From JBARRO01 sp049644265 (lineage in GTDB: Bacteria; Bacteroidota; Ignavibacteria; UBA10030), in NCBI GenBank assembly GCA_049644265.1, contig JBARRO010000072.1, positions 1 through 15,970 on the forward strand: a stretch of 15,970 bases of DNA, read 5' to 3'. Positions 1 to 6,518 of this stretch are shown piece by piece. Within the stretch, counting starts at the first letter, position 1; every line of letters begins with the position of its first letter. The translations under genes and the position numbers were made by a program. Below the pieces are notes generated by a model. That model made no database searches. It saw only the letters and a list, made by a program, of their open reading frames with translations, and had not been told where the DNA came from.

Positions 1-1
1 C

Positions 2-160
2 TCAAAGTCGTACATCAACTATTTTGTCTTGGCCGAATGGAACCTGAAACGAGAACAACTGACTATTTTGTTCGAAGACGACCAACAACCCAAACAACTG
101 AAAACGCTTTCGTTTCCTCTGAACCCAGCTGTCAAACAAAAATTAGTCTACTTTCATTAG
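2..160 (+). CDS. C-terminal fragment of an unidentified protein (5' end outside window)
   Basis: Frame 2 is open from the first base to a TAG at 158-160 and encodes 52 residues, including the stretch YINYFVLAEWNLKREQL and the end AVKQKLVYFH. There is no start codon because the gene enters from outside the window. The composition is protein-like, with alternating hydrophobic residues and charged segments and no low-complexity runs, unlike the other two + strand frames here. It would be convergent with the arsenic operon, with 40 bp between the two stop codons. I do not recognise the family. It could be a chance open frame, but its agreement with an ordinary protein tail makes a real gene somewhat more likely than not. 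Confidence 0.45.
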   Translation, partial: SKSYINYFVLAEWNLKREQLTILFEDDQQPKQLKTLSFPLNPAVKQKLVYFH

Positions 161-173
161 GCACTCAACCATT

Positions 174-193
174 AACTGTTTACTGTTTACTGA
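174..193. repeat. short 7-bp tandem repeat between convergent genes
   Basis: About two and a half copies of a 7-bp unit (tACTGTT) lie between the tail of the upstream gene and the end of arsN2. No hairpin plus T-run typical of a terminator is visible here. Confidence 0.4.
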
Positions 194-200
194 TTTTCTT

Positions 201-638
201 TCAAATTCTCCTCACCATGCAGATCGCTGACGAGGGGCAGAGGATCTGATATTCCTTGGTACTCTTGATGTAGGCGGGGATCTTCTCACCTTCTGCTTTT
301 TGAAATCCCTCCTTAGCAAAGAACCCTTCCGCTGTCGTTGTGAGAAGTCCGAGTTCTTTCACGCCCCGGTCCTTTGCATGCTTGACAACGGCACGATAGA
401 GCTCTTTTCCCAGACCTTTTCCCCGCTCTGTTCCATCCACAACGAGTGAGCGCAACAATGCGGAAGTTCCGAAAAGTTCGAGTCCGACGGCGCCAACAAC
501 CTTGCCATCGCTTTTCGCCACCAGAAAGTGCTCCAAGTGGTCCCCAATGTCTTCTGACGGCAACTGGGATTTCTCCAGCAGGAATCGTATTTCACCCTTT
601 TCTGACGGGCTTGCGATCCCGATACTGAACCCGGTCAT
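201..638 (-). CDS. arsN2: GNAT N-acetyltransferase of the arsenic-operon ArsN2 type
   Basis: A 145-residue single-domain GNAT protein. The acetyl-CoA-binding core is clear: LLRSLVVDGTERGKGLG (about residues 61-77) contains the R/Q-x-x-G-x-G/A loop. Downstream are LLTTTAEGFFAKEGF and a C-terminal LCPSSAICMVRR. The LLRSLVV, LTTTAE and LCPSSA signatures are those I associate with ArsN2 proteins of ars operons. ArsN1 homologues acetylate the arsenical antibiotic arsinothricin; the substrate of ArsN2 is less certain. The start ATG overlaps the arsM stop in a 4-base ATGA arrangement (635-638), so the two are probably translationally coupled. It is the last gene of the operon. Family confidence is high; the substrate is inference. 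Confidence 0.85.
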   Translation of the reverse strand: MTGFSIGIASPSEKGEIRFLLEKSQLPSEDIGDHLEHFLVAKSDGKVVGAVGLELFGTSALLRSLVVDGTERGKGLGKELYRAVVKHAKDRGVKELGLLTTTAEGFFAKEGFQKAEGEKIPAYIKSTKEYQILCPSSAICMVRRI

Positions 639-1441
639 GGTTTCTCGCCAAAAACGGTGATGCTTAGAATTCCGGCTCCGGACGATTTGAATTTTCGCAG
701 CTCATCAAGGCCCAGGTACTCCACAAGCACTTTGTTTGGGACGGAGATCTCCTTTTCCTTCTTGACCTCCACGTTCGTGAATCCCGTTTTCTTCATAAGC
801 ATCAGATACTCTTCCTTCTCAATCGCGCCGGAAACGCATCCGACATAAAGCTCGGCGGCCGATTTGATTGATTCCGGGAGTGCACCCGTCGTGACGACGT
901 CGGAGATGGCGAAATGCGCTCCGGGTTTCAGAACGCGAAAGATTTCGGCGAACGCTTTAGGCTTGTCCGGCACCAGGTTCAGAACGCAGTTGCTGATAAC
1001 GACGTCCACCGAGGCCGAATCGACGGGCAGGCGTTCGATATCGCCTTGTCGGAATTCGACATTGCGGTATCCGAGTTTTTCGTTGTTGCTCTTTGCTTTC
1101 GCAATCATGGCATCCGTCAGATCGACGCCGATTACTTTTCCGCTTTCTCCGACAATCCGTCTCGCCACGAACACATCATTGCCGGCTCCCGACCCGAGGT
1201 CCAGCACCGAATCTCCCGTCTTGATTGCAGCGACTTCAACGGGGATGCCGCACCCTAGTGCAAGGTCAGCATCGGGAACGTATCCGGCGAGTTTGGAGTA
1301 GTCCTCAGCGAAGATGGCATCGTCTGTGGAGCAGCCGCACGTTGCTCCACAACAGGAGGCCGCATTTTGTTCCTTCGACTGATTGGCAATCTCGCTGTAC
1401 TTTGCTTTGACGATTACTTTGAGTTCTTCCGGCGTTTCCAT
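635..1441 (-). CDS. arsM: arsenite S-adenosylmethionine methyltransferase
   Basis: 268 residues. An N-terminal cysteine-rich patch (CCGATCGC, residues 30-37) precedes a Rossmann SAM-binding fold with VLDLGSGAGND (80-89) as motif I and GVDLTDAMI at the end of strand 2. The three arsenite-binding cysteines of ArsM enzymes are present as C64 (LALGCG), C152 (VISNCVLNLVP) and C202 (YVGCVSGAI); the 50-residue spacing of the last two matches the characterised algal enzyme. It methylates As(III) stepwise to methylated and volatile arsenicals in the cytoplasm. It lies 25 bp downstream of arsR and overlaps arsN2 by 4 bp, so the three form one operon. No arsenite efflux pump gene or arsenate reductase is visible in the window. 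Confidence 0.95.
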   Translation of the reverse strand: METPEELKVIVKAKYSEIANQSKEQNAASCCGATCGCSTDDAIFAEDYSKLAGYVPDADLALGCGIPVEVAAIKTGDSVLDLGSGAGNDVFVARRIVGESGKVIGVDLTDAMIAKAKSNNEKLGYRNVEFRQGDIERLPVDSASVDVVISNCVLNLVPDKPKAFAEIFRVLKPGAHFAISDVVTTGALPESIKSAAELYVGCVSGAIEKEEYLMLMKKTGFTNVEVKKEKEISVPNKVLVEYLGLDELRKFKSSGAGILSITVFGEKP

Positions 1442-1466
1442 GGTTGACTTTCTGTTTTGGTAGAGG

Positions 1467-1784
1467 TTACGAGGAATGCAGACCCTGCAGAAATCCGCCG
1501 AGGATGTCTTTGCACTCTTCGATGGCTTCGGCGTTGATGCAATAGCACGACCGGGGGCCGTCGATTTCCCCCTTGATTAAACCGACACTTTTCAGTTCTT
1601 TCAGGTGTTGTGAAACGGTCGCCTGGGCGAGGGGAAGAAGATCGACGATTTCTCCGCAGACACACTCGTTCCTCTTCATCAGCGCGTTGAGAATTGCCAC
1701 ACGGGCCGGATGGGAAAGGGCCTTGGCGTAGCGCGCAACTGCTTTCTCCCTGGTTTTGAACTCGTCTGCCTTGCTGTTCGGCAT
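1467..1784 (-). CDS. arsR: ArsR/SmtB family arsenite-responsive repressor
   Basis: 105 residues, a normal size for the family. A winged helix-turn-helix spans roughly residues 15-85, starting with AKALSHPARVAILNAL. The recognition-helix region LAQATVSQHLKELKSVGLI follows, then the wing GEIDGPRSCYCIN. The metal-sensing helix carries CVCGEI (C41, C43), the classical arsenite-responsive CxC. Further cysteines at C80, C82 and C91 could contribute to ligand binding. The ATG has an AGGA element about 10 bp upstream. It is the first gene of arsR-arsM-arsN2, with its own operator palindrome 21 bp upstream, so it should repress itself and release DNA on binding As(III) or Sb(III). Confidence 0.93.
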   Translation of the reverse strand: MPNSKADEFKTREKAVARYAKALSHPARVAILNALMKRNECVCGEIVDLLPLAQATVSQHLKELKSVGLIKGEIDGPRSCYCINAEAIEECKDILGGFLQGLHSS

Positions 1785-1805
1785 CGCTCTTCGTTTCCTG
1801 ATTCT

Positions 1806-1825
1806 TTATCGTATCTTTACGATAA
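1806..1825 (-). promoter_or_regulatory. ArsR operator palindrome
   Basis: TTATCGTA-TCTT-TACGATAA is a perfect inverted repeat with 8-bp arms and a 4-bp spacer. It lies between arsR and its predicted -10 box and abuts that box. Position and symmetry fit an autorepression site for the winged-helix dimer. This is inferred from sequence only. Confidence 0.7.
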
Positions 1826-1853
1826 GAGTACGAAAAAGTTACGTTTCTGTCAA
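1825..1853 (-). promoter_or_regulatory. predicted ars operon promoter
   Basis: On the - strand a perfect TTGACA (-35, 1848-1853) is followed after 17 bp by TACTCT (-10, 1825-1830), a weak match to TATAAT. The operator palindrome starts at the last base of the -10 box and continues toward arsR, the usual layout of an ArsR-repressed promoter. The weak -10 leaves some doubt. Confidence 0.5.
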
Positions 1854-1899
1854 TACTTTCATTCTTTTCCATTTCATCTTCAGAAAGGACCTTCAGCAC

Positions 1900-3282
1900 A
1901 TGTCGATTTACCGGCTCTCCCTTCGTTTTCTCCTTATTGCGATCATACCATGCACCCTGGCAGCGCAAAACGCTCATTCGGCTTACGATTCTGCCGCTTC
2001 GGGGATTATTTCCAACGCCCTGCAATCGGGAAAGGCCTATCCTCTATTGTACGAGCTCACGACCAAAATCGGCCACCGATTATCCGGTTCGCCGGAGGCA
2101 GCCAAAGCCGTTGCGTGGTCGAAGAAGAAAATGGAGGAGTTCGGGTTTGACAACGTGCATCTCGAAGCCGTCATGGTTCCGCACTGGGTCCGCGGCAAAG
2201 TCGAGAAGGCCTCACTAGCGACGAAGTCCTCAAAGAAGCCCATCAAGCTTAACGTCACAGCTCTTGGCGGAAGCATTGCCACTCCCACCAAGGGCATCAC
2301 GGCGGAAGTTGTGGAAGTAAAGACCTTCGAGGAATTGCATGCCCTCGGCTCCAAGGCAAAAGGAAAGATCGTCTTCTTCAACCGGCCGATGGACAAGACA
2401 AAGTACAACACGTTTGAGGCATACGGCGGCGCAGTGGGACAGCGATGGGCGGGAGCTGTTGAAGCGGCAAAGGTCGGCGGTGTTGCTGCGCTTGTGCGGT
2501 CGATGACGACCCGCCTCGACGATATTCCGCACACCGGCTCGATGGGATATGTGGATTCGGTGCGGAAGGTACCCACTGCTGCAGTCAGCACGAAAGATGC
2601 CGAGCGGCTCAGCGCGCTGTTGAAGTCCGACCCGAAACTCAAGCTCTCCATGACACTCTCCTGCAAGACGCTTCCCGACGTGCAATCGGCCAACGTCATC
2701 GGCGACATCAGGGGTTCGGAAAAGCCGAACGAAGTCATCGTGATTGGCGGACATCTCGACAGTTGGGACAAAGGTCAGGGCGCGCACGACGACGGCTCCG
2801 GCACAATGCAATCGATCGAAGCGCTGCGTCTGTTGAAAGAAATGGGATTGAAACCAAAGCGCACGATTCGCGCCGTGATGTTCATGAACGAGGAGAACGG
2901 ACTCCGCGGAGGCACCGCGTATGCGAATACAGGCCGGCCCGGCGAGCGCAATATTGCCGCCATTGAATCGGACGCGGGCGGATTTACGCCGCGCGGGTTT
3001 GGCGTTGTCGACTCCGCCGCAGCGATAAAGCTGATGCAATGGGCCCCGCTGTTCCGTTCGATCAATGCGGACAGGATCCATTGGGGAGAAGGTGGAGCGG
3101 ACATCAGTCCGATGGAGAAGAAGGGCGTGGTGTGTATCGGCCTGAACGTCGATTCGCAGCGGTACTTCGATTATCATCATTCGGACAACGATACGATTGA
3201 CAAGGTGAACGAGCGGGAGTTGGAGCTCGGGGCGGCGGCGATGGCGATTCTGGCGTATGTGATCGCGCAGGAAGGAATCTAG
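1900..3282 (+). CDS. secreted M28 family zinc peptidase (carboxypeptidase Q-like)
   Basis: 460 residues from the ATG at 1900, chosen because AAAGGA lies just upstream and the first residues form a signal peptide (RLSLRFLLIAIIPCTLA). The frame is open further upstream but would add an unlikely extension over the ars promoter. All M28 metal and catalytic residues are visible: H285 in GGHLDSWD, D297 in the HDDGSG segment, E331 and E332 in NEENGLRGG, D358 in ESDAGG and H427 in YHHSDND. A protease-associated-type insert probably occupies about residues 120-240. Spacing and motifs resemble plasma glutamate carboxypeptidase (CPQ), a dipeptidase/aminopeptidase-like branch. It should be periplasmic or extracellular and likely serves peptide scavenging. 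It diverges from arsR across 115 bp, and nothing links it to arsenic. Confidence 0.9.
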   Translation: MSIYRLSLRFLLIAIIPCTLAAQNAHSAYDSAASGIISNALQSGKAYPLLYELTTKIGHRLSGSPEAAKAVAWSKKKMEEFGFDNVHLEAVMVPHWVRGKVEKASLATKSSKKPIKLNVTALGGSIATPTKGITAEVVEVKTFEELHALGSKAKGKIVFFNRPMDKTKYNTFEAYGGAVGQRWAGAVEAAKVGGVAALVRSMTTRLDDIPHTGSMGYVDSVRKVPTAAVSTKDAERLSALLKSDPKLKLSMTLSCKTLPDVQSANVIGDIRGSEKPNEVIVIGGHLDSWDKGQGAHDDGSGTMQSIEALRLLKEMGLKPKRTIRAVMFMNEENGLRGGTAYANTGRPGERNIAAIESDAGGFTPRGFGVVDSAAAIKLMQWAPLFRSINADRIHWGEGGADISPMEKKGVVCIGLNVDSQRYFDYHHSDNDTIDKVNERELELGAAAMAILAYVIAQEGI

Positions 3283-3295
3283 TTTTTGAAACATT

Positions 3296-3490
3296 TTCAC
3301 AGAGGGCACAGAGTAAAAAAAGAGCACACAGAGAAAAGAGTTAGGGAGATTCGGGATCAGGAAAGAGAATTTCACAGAGAACAGAAGAGAATAGAAGAGC
3401 ACACAGAGAAAAGAGTTTAGGGGGATTTAGAACCGGGGAAAGATAATTTCACAGAGAAATGAGGAGAAAAGAGGAGCGCACTGAGAAGAG
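3296..3490. repeat. CACAGAG-type degenerate repeat block upstream of GxxExxY gene
   Basis: Purine-rich sequence containing repeated (TTT)CACAGAGa and GAGCACACAGAGAAAAGAG units, with several GATTNGGnnnnGGAAAGA-like spacers, about three loose copies of roughly 65 bp. No credible ORF. The same core recurs downstream of the GxxExxY gene, so that gene is bracketed by repeat blocks. Confidence 0.75.
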
Positions 3491-3527
3491 ATAAGATCAG
3501 AATGTAATATAGAAAAATGGGGGGCAT

Positions 3528-3902
3528 ATGGAAAGGATTGATGAGCTTTCGGGGGCGATCATTGCAGCGGCGATTGAAGTACACCGGCATCTCGGTCCAG
3601 GTATGTTGGAAAAGGCATATGAAGAGTGCCTGAGTTACGAGCTGGCGAATCTTGGGTTGATTTTCAGGCGACAACAGGCTGTACCCGTGACGTACAAAGG
3701 AATAACGCTGGACTGCGGCTACAGAATGGATCTTCTCGTGGAAGATCAGATTGTTGTTGAACTAAAAACGGTGGACGTGTTGTTGCCGGTTCATCATGCC
3801 CAAATCCTGACGTACATGAAATTCGCCAACAAGAATCTCGGCTTACTCATCAACTTCAATGCAACATTGTTGAAAAAAGGACTGAAGAGATTCAGGATCT
3901 AA
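3528..3902 (+). CDS. GxxExxY family protein (PDDEXK_3-like)
   Basis: 124 residues, the usual length of the GxxExxY family. The name-giving motif is seen as GMLEKAY within HRHLGPGMLEKAYEECL (about residues 20-36). RMDLLVEDQIVVELKTVD (about 62-79) supplies the D...ExK core that places the family in the PD-(D/E)XK nuclease-like fold. LLINFN near the C-terminus is also typical. The biological role is not established; endonuclease activity is an inference from the fold. The ATG follows a G-rich stretch (GGGGGG). It sits alone between two fields of CACAGAG repeats, a neighbourhood I have often seen for this family; I cannot verify this here. A link between the protein and the repeats is plausible but unproven. 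Confidence 0.9.
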   Translation: MERIDELSGAIIAAAIEVHRHLGPGMLEKAYEECLSYELANLGLIFRRQQAVPVTYKGITLDCGYRMDLLVEDQIVVELKTVDVLLPVHHAQILTYMKFANKNLGLLINFNATLLKKGLKRFRI

Positions 3903-3927
3903 AGCCCGAACATCCGCAACTGAAAAG

Positions 3928-4256
3928 GAAATTTCACAGAGGACACTGAGCACGGCAGAGGTCACAGAGGAAAGAAAGGGCTCCTCTTTTTAGCATGAGC
4001 CCTAAACCTCTGTGCACTCTTCTTATCTCTGTGAACCAGCTAAAAAAGAAATTTCACAGAGGACACAAAGCAAAGCAGAGGTCACAGAGGAAAAAGGAAG
4101 ATTTCACCCTCTAATAATACGAGTCCTAAACCTCTGTGCACTCTTCTTATCTCTGTGACCTCTGTGAACCAGCTAAAAAAGAAATTTCACAGAGGACACA
4201 AAACAAAGCAGAGGTCACAGAGGAAAAAGGAAGATTTCACCCTCTAGTAATACGAA
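3928..4256. repeat. tandem ~120-133 bp repeats with inverted CACAGAGG/CCTCTGTG arms
   Basis: Three unit starts (GAAATTTCACAGAGGACAC) lie at 3928, 4048 and 4181, giving periods of 120 and 133 bp. Each full unit carries a left arm rich in CACAGAGG and GAGGTCACAGAGG, a short spacer, then a right arm with CCTCTGTGCACTCTTCTT and CTCTGTGACCTCTGTGAA, largely the reverse complement. Each unit could fold into a long hairpin. The first copy lacks about 9 bp of the right arm. No coding potential is evident. Confidence 0.85.
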
Positions 4257-4512
4257 CCCTAAGCCTCTGTGCACTCTTCTTTTCTCCGCGACCTTTGTGC
4301 AATTCTTTTTCCAGGGAGTATGCGCTCATGATGAGGAACCTAACCCCTAAAAAACACCAGAGCCCTAAACCTCTGTGCACTCTTCTTTTCTCTGTGACCT
4401 CTGTGTAATTCTTTTTCCAAGGAGCAAACGCTCATGATGAGGAATCTAAATCCAAAAAAATACCAAAGCCCTAAACCTCTGTGTGCTTCTCTTTCTCTGA
4501 GTCCTCAGTGTA
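4257..4512 (+). repeat. exact-period 106-bp tandem repeat entering the peptidase gene
   Basis: Unit starts CCCTAA lie at 4257, 4363 and 4469, exactly 106 bp apart twice; the third copy is partial and lies within the coding sequence. Each unit contains the CCTCTGTG arm, an AATTCTTTTTCCA(A/G)GGAG Shine-Dalgarno block and a CTCATGATGAGGAA start-codon block (ATG at 4328 and 4434). The first start opens a 26-residue ORF (4328-4408) resembling the N-terminus of the downstream peptidase before it stops. The unit therefore duplicates a translation-initiation region. Confidence 0.85.
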
Positions 4513-5642
4513 ATGTCTTCACGGCTCTTCTGCTCTTGCTGCTAACTACGAGCACTACGGTCAGCCAGACCCTCCTCGACCGCCTCAAGGCGCAGATTGC
4601 CCACACACCGCACCCGGAGAACGTCTCCGATTTCTCCGCGATTCCGCATTTATCCCCCATGAATCAGGACACGACCCTGATTTGCTGGAGCTTTGCCACC
4701 TCCTCGTTCATCGAGTCCGAAATGGAGCGACTGAATTTCGAACCGGTTCGGCTTTCGGTGACCTACCCGGTTTACTGCGTTTTCCTGGAGAAGGCGAAGC
4801 GTTTCGTACAGACGCATGGCAACTCACGGTTCTCCCCCGGCGATTTGTTTACCGGGGTGCTGGAAATGTTCAAGCAATACGGAGCGATCCCCGCGGAGGT
4901 CTACGGAAAGAAGCTCGACAACCGCCTGACGCTGAACCAGAATCCGTTGTATCGCGAGCTCGACCAGTTGATGAAAAGCGTGAAGGCGAAGGAGCAATGG
5001 AACGAGCAGGAGGTCCTGGCGCAGGCCCGAAAGATTCTGGACAAGCATCTCGGCGCACCGCCGCAGCAATTTCAGTTCAAGGGCGCAACGTATACTCCGC
5101 AATCGTTCCTCCAGAAAGTCATTCGGCTTCCCTGGGACGAGTATGTCCTTGTGACATCGTTCCAGTATGCGCCGTTCGGAGCGTTCACGGAGTTGAAGGT
5201 TCCCGACAACTGGAGTCATTACAGGAATTACTTCAACGTACCGCTCGACGTGTTCTACCAGTCCATCATCGATGCCGTGACGAACGGCTATTCAGTCGCA
5301 TTCGACGCAGACATATCTGAGCCGAGCTACGAGCTGACGAAGAACATCGGCATCATACCGGATTTCGACATTCCCCCACTGTCAATCGACCAGGAGGCGC
5401 GCGAGTTCCGGTTCAACAACGGCTCGACGACGGACGATCATTTAATGCAGATCGTATCGTTCAAGAAATTCGGCGGCGAGGATTGGTTCCTCGCAAAAGA
5501 CTCCTGGCGAACGGCGTTTGAAGGAAAGAACAACGGGTATTTTTTCTTCCACAGCTCGTACATCAAGCTGAAAGCATTGGCTTTTCTGGTTCACCGCGAC
5601 GCAGTTCCCGCAGTTAAGAAAATGTTGAGCACGCGCGAGTAA
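4434..5642 (+). CDS. exported papain-like (C1/C1B) cysteine peptidase
   Basis: 402 residues. Catalytic elements can be read in order: oxyanion Q78 and nucleophile C84 in NQDTTLICWSFATSSF, H336 in DDHLMQIVSF, and a third position D356 in AKDSWR. Papain has Asn at that last position, so this is an Asp variant. The arrangement is closest to C1B/bleomycin-hydrolase-type aminopeptidases. The N-terminus has a hydrophobic segment (FTALLLLLLTTSTTVS, about residues 29-44), suggesting export. The 28 residues before it are encoded by the third copy of the 106-bp repeat. The ATG at 4434 has GGAG 10 bp upstream; a second ATG follows immediately. The start is the least certain part. Substrate unknown. Confidence 0.85.
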   Translation: MMRNLNPKKYQSPKPLCASLSLSPQCNVFTALLLLLLTTSTTVSQTLLDRLKAQIAHTPHPENVSDFSAIPHLSPMNQDTTLICWSFATSSFIESEMERLNFEPVRLSVTYPVYCVFLEKAKRFVQTHGNSRFSPGDLFTGVLEMFKQYGAIPAEVYGKKLDNRLTLNQNPLYRELDQLMKSVKAKEQWNEQEVLAQARKILDKHLGAPPQQFQFKGATYTPQSFLQKVIRLPWDEYVLVTSFQYAPFGAFTELKVPDNWSHYRNYFNVPLDVFYQSIIDAVTNGYSVAFDADISEPSYELTKNIGIIPDFDIPPLSIDQEAREFRFNNGSTTDDHLMQIVSFKKFGGEDWFLAKDSWRTAFEGKNNGYFFFHSSYIKLKALAFLVHRDAVPAVKKMLSTRE

Positions 5643-5780
5643 TCCGTTCGTCGCATCGCCTCAAATTCCCTCCCAAACGGCAATCGGTTGACGTAGGTCA
5701 GATTTTTTCTCACGACTGAGAAACGGATCTCGCCGACTAGTTGCTGTTGGCAGATAGTAATCCTATATTTTTCCTACGCG

Positions 5781-5804
5781 GTTGCCTGAGGGGGCCTCAG
5801 CAAC
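5781..5804. terminator. hairpin between convergent peptidase and integrase remnants
   Basis: GTTG-c-CTGAGG-GGG-CCTCAG-CAAC forms a 10-bp stem with one bulged C and a 3-base loop. It lies between the + strand peptidase and the - strand integrase fragments. No strong T-run follows on either strand, so termination is only plausible. The remaining sequence from 5643 to 5875 shows no convincing gene. Confidence 0.35.
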
Positions 5805-5875
5805 GGATCCATCCCTCCCCCGCAGCCTTCAACTATTATTTATTGCATCACAAGAACGCCCGTGTAGGCACTCGA

Positions 5876-5965
5876 TCAATCACCCACGGCTTCATCGAGC
5901 GGACTCCGCAAGGGAATCTTTGGTCTGTTGAGCACGTGGGTATAGATCATAGTCGTTCTGACATC
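5876..5965 (-). pseudogene. intI: integron integrase, C-terminal fragment with catalytic Tyr
   Basis: The - strand frame reads DVRTTMIYTHVLNR, followed by PLRSPLDEAVGD and a TGA at 5876. It contains the catalytic tyrosine (MIYTHV) and the C-terminal signature of integron integrases, which usually read GH(S/K)DVxTTMIYTHVLNRGGxGVxSPxD. It has no start of its own; upstream it meets the inverted repeat of a GIY-YIG element, and on the far side the frame resumes as ELLGH. Joining GGTCAT to AAAGATGTC would restore GHKDVRTTM. This is direct evidence that the element interrupted one ancestral gene. Confidence 0.9.
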
Positions 5966-6264
5966 TTTATCCCGTGAGATAATTTTTTAGTCTCGATTTA
6001 ATATATCGTTTTCCCCAAGCAGTTTTTAAGTATTTTTCCCGTCGTGTTGCATCTTGCTGGTTCAAGCATCCCTCCCAATAAATCAACTCAAGAGGGACTC
6101 TTTTCTTAGTCGACGGAACAGTTCCTTCATTATGCTGTTGTACGCGCTGTTGCAGATTGGAGGTATAACCCGTGTAGAAGAACTTGTCTGTCAACGAATG
6201 CAAGACATAGACATAATAGTGTTTTGCCATATATAGCTCCTAATGTTTTATCTCACGGGATGAA
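5966..6264 (-). mobile_element. GIY-YIG nuclease element 1 with terminal inverted repeats
   Basis: Perfect 14-bp inverted repeats ATCCCGTGAGATAA (5969-5982) and TTATCTCACGGGAT (6248-6261) enclose a single GIY-YIG ORF. Pairing extends outward to TTTA/TTCA with one mismatch, which gives the ~299-bp limits used here. Almost no non-coding sequence remains, so there is no room for a group I or II intron. It splits the integron integrase between ELLGH and DVRTTM. Exact ends and any target duplication cannot be fixed without an empty site. Confidence 0.8.
5967..6230 (-). CDS. GIY-YIG family nuclease (element 1)
   Basis: 87 residues forming one GIY-YIG domain. YVYVL at about residue 6 is the GIY strand, YTGYT (about 19-23) the YIG strand, and LQQRVQQHN supplies the conserved Arg and His region. 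YWEGC carries a conserved Glu, and ATRREKYLKTAWGKRY is the C-terminal helix. The last residues NYLTG and the stop are encoded by the element's inverted repeat, so gene end and element end are the same sequence. AGGAG lies 7 bp before the ATG. It belongs to the small stand-alone UvrC/YhbQ-like GIY-YIG proteins. About 62 of 87 residues are identical to the second copy by ungapped count. Role in element movement is inference. Confidence 0.9.
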   Translation of the reverse strand: MAKHYYVYVLHSLTDKFFYTGYTSNLQQRVQQHNEGTVPSTKKRVPLELIYWEGCLNQQDATRREKYLKTAWGKRYIKSRLKNYLTG

Positions 6265-6518
6265 TGACCCAGCAATTCCTGCACAGTGCGGATGTCGACT
6301 CCCTGTTCGAGCGTATGCGTAGCGAAGCTATGGCGAAACGAGTGAGGGCTTCCGGGTTTTGGAATCTCAGCTTTTCGGAATGCCGCTTTCACTGCTCGCT
6401 GGACGGCGCTTTCGTGGAGATGGAATCGGACAAACAAGCCCGTTCGATCGTGTCGCACACGAGTTGAAGACGGGAAGACGTATTGCCAGGCCCAATCGAA
6501 CGCCGTGCGGGGTGATTT
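6264..6518 (-). pseudogene. intI: integron integrase, middle fragment with box II His/Arg
   Basis: Reading on the - strand from 6518 the frame gives KSPRTAFDWAWQYVFPSS, then HLHESAVQRAVKAAFRKAEI, PHSFRHSFATHTLEQG and VDIRTVQELLGH. WAWQYVFPS and HLHES..QRAVKAA are characteristic of integron integrases rather than XerC/D. The HxxR of the active site is HSFR. The frame continues past GH only through the inverted repeat of element 1 and stops at 6240. It has no original start: the upstream end abuts the inverted repeat of element 2. A GTG at 6458 could start a short product, but it would be non-functional alone. Confidence 0.9.

Noticed and set aside
37..249. 70-residue + strand frame at the window start
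   Set aside because: It overlaps the more protein-like open frame 2-160 and extends into arsN2; composition is Thr/Arg-rich.
864..1301. 145-residue + strand frame opposite arsM
   Set aside because: Ser/Thr/Pro-rich antisense shadow; arsM on the other strand has all its cysteines and its SAM motif.
1414..2025. 203-residue - strand frame covering arsR and the promoter region
   Set aside because: Overlaps arsR in another frame, crosses its promoter and operator, and gives an Arg/Ser-rich product.
2230..3402. 390-residue open frame on the - strand opposite the M28 peptidase
   Set aside because: Antisense shadow of a clear peptidase gene with all its catalytic motifs; the reverse product is rich in Arg, His and Cys and has no recognisable domain.
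3928..4512. CRISPR array
   Set aside because: Units are 106-133 bp with no short conserved repeat separated by unique spacers, and no cas gene is present; they are tandem duplications with inverted arms.
4682..5320. 212-residue + strand frame inside the cysteine peptidase
   Set aside because: Arg/Gly/Ala-rich shifted-frame translation of the peptidase; no motif and no ribosome-binding site.
5741..5977. 78-residue + strand frame
   Set aside because: Opposite the integrase C-terminal fragment (MIYTHVLNR), which explains the sequence better.
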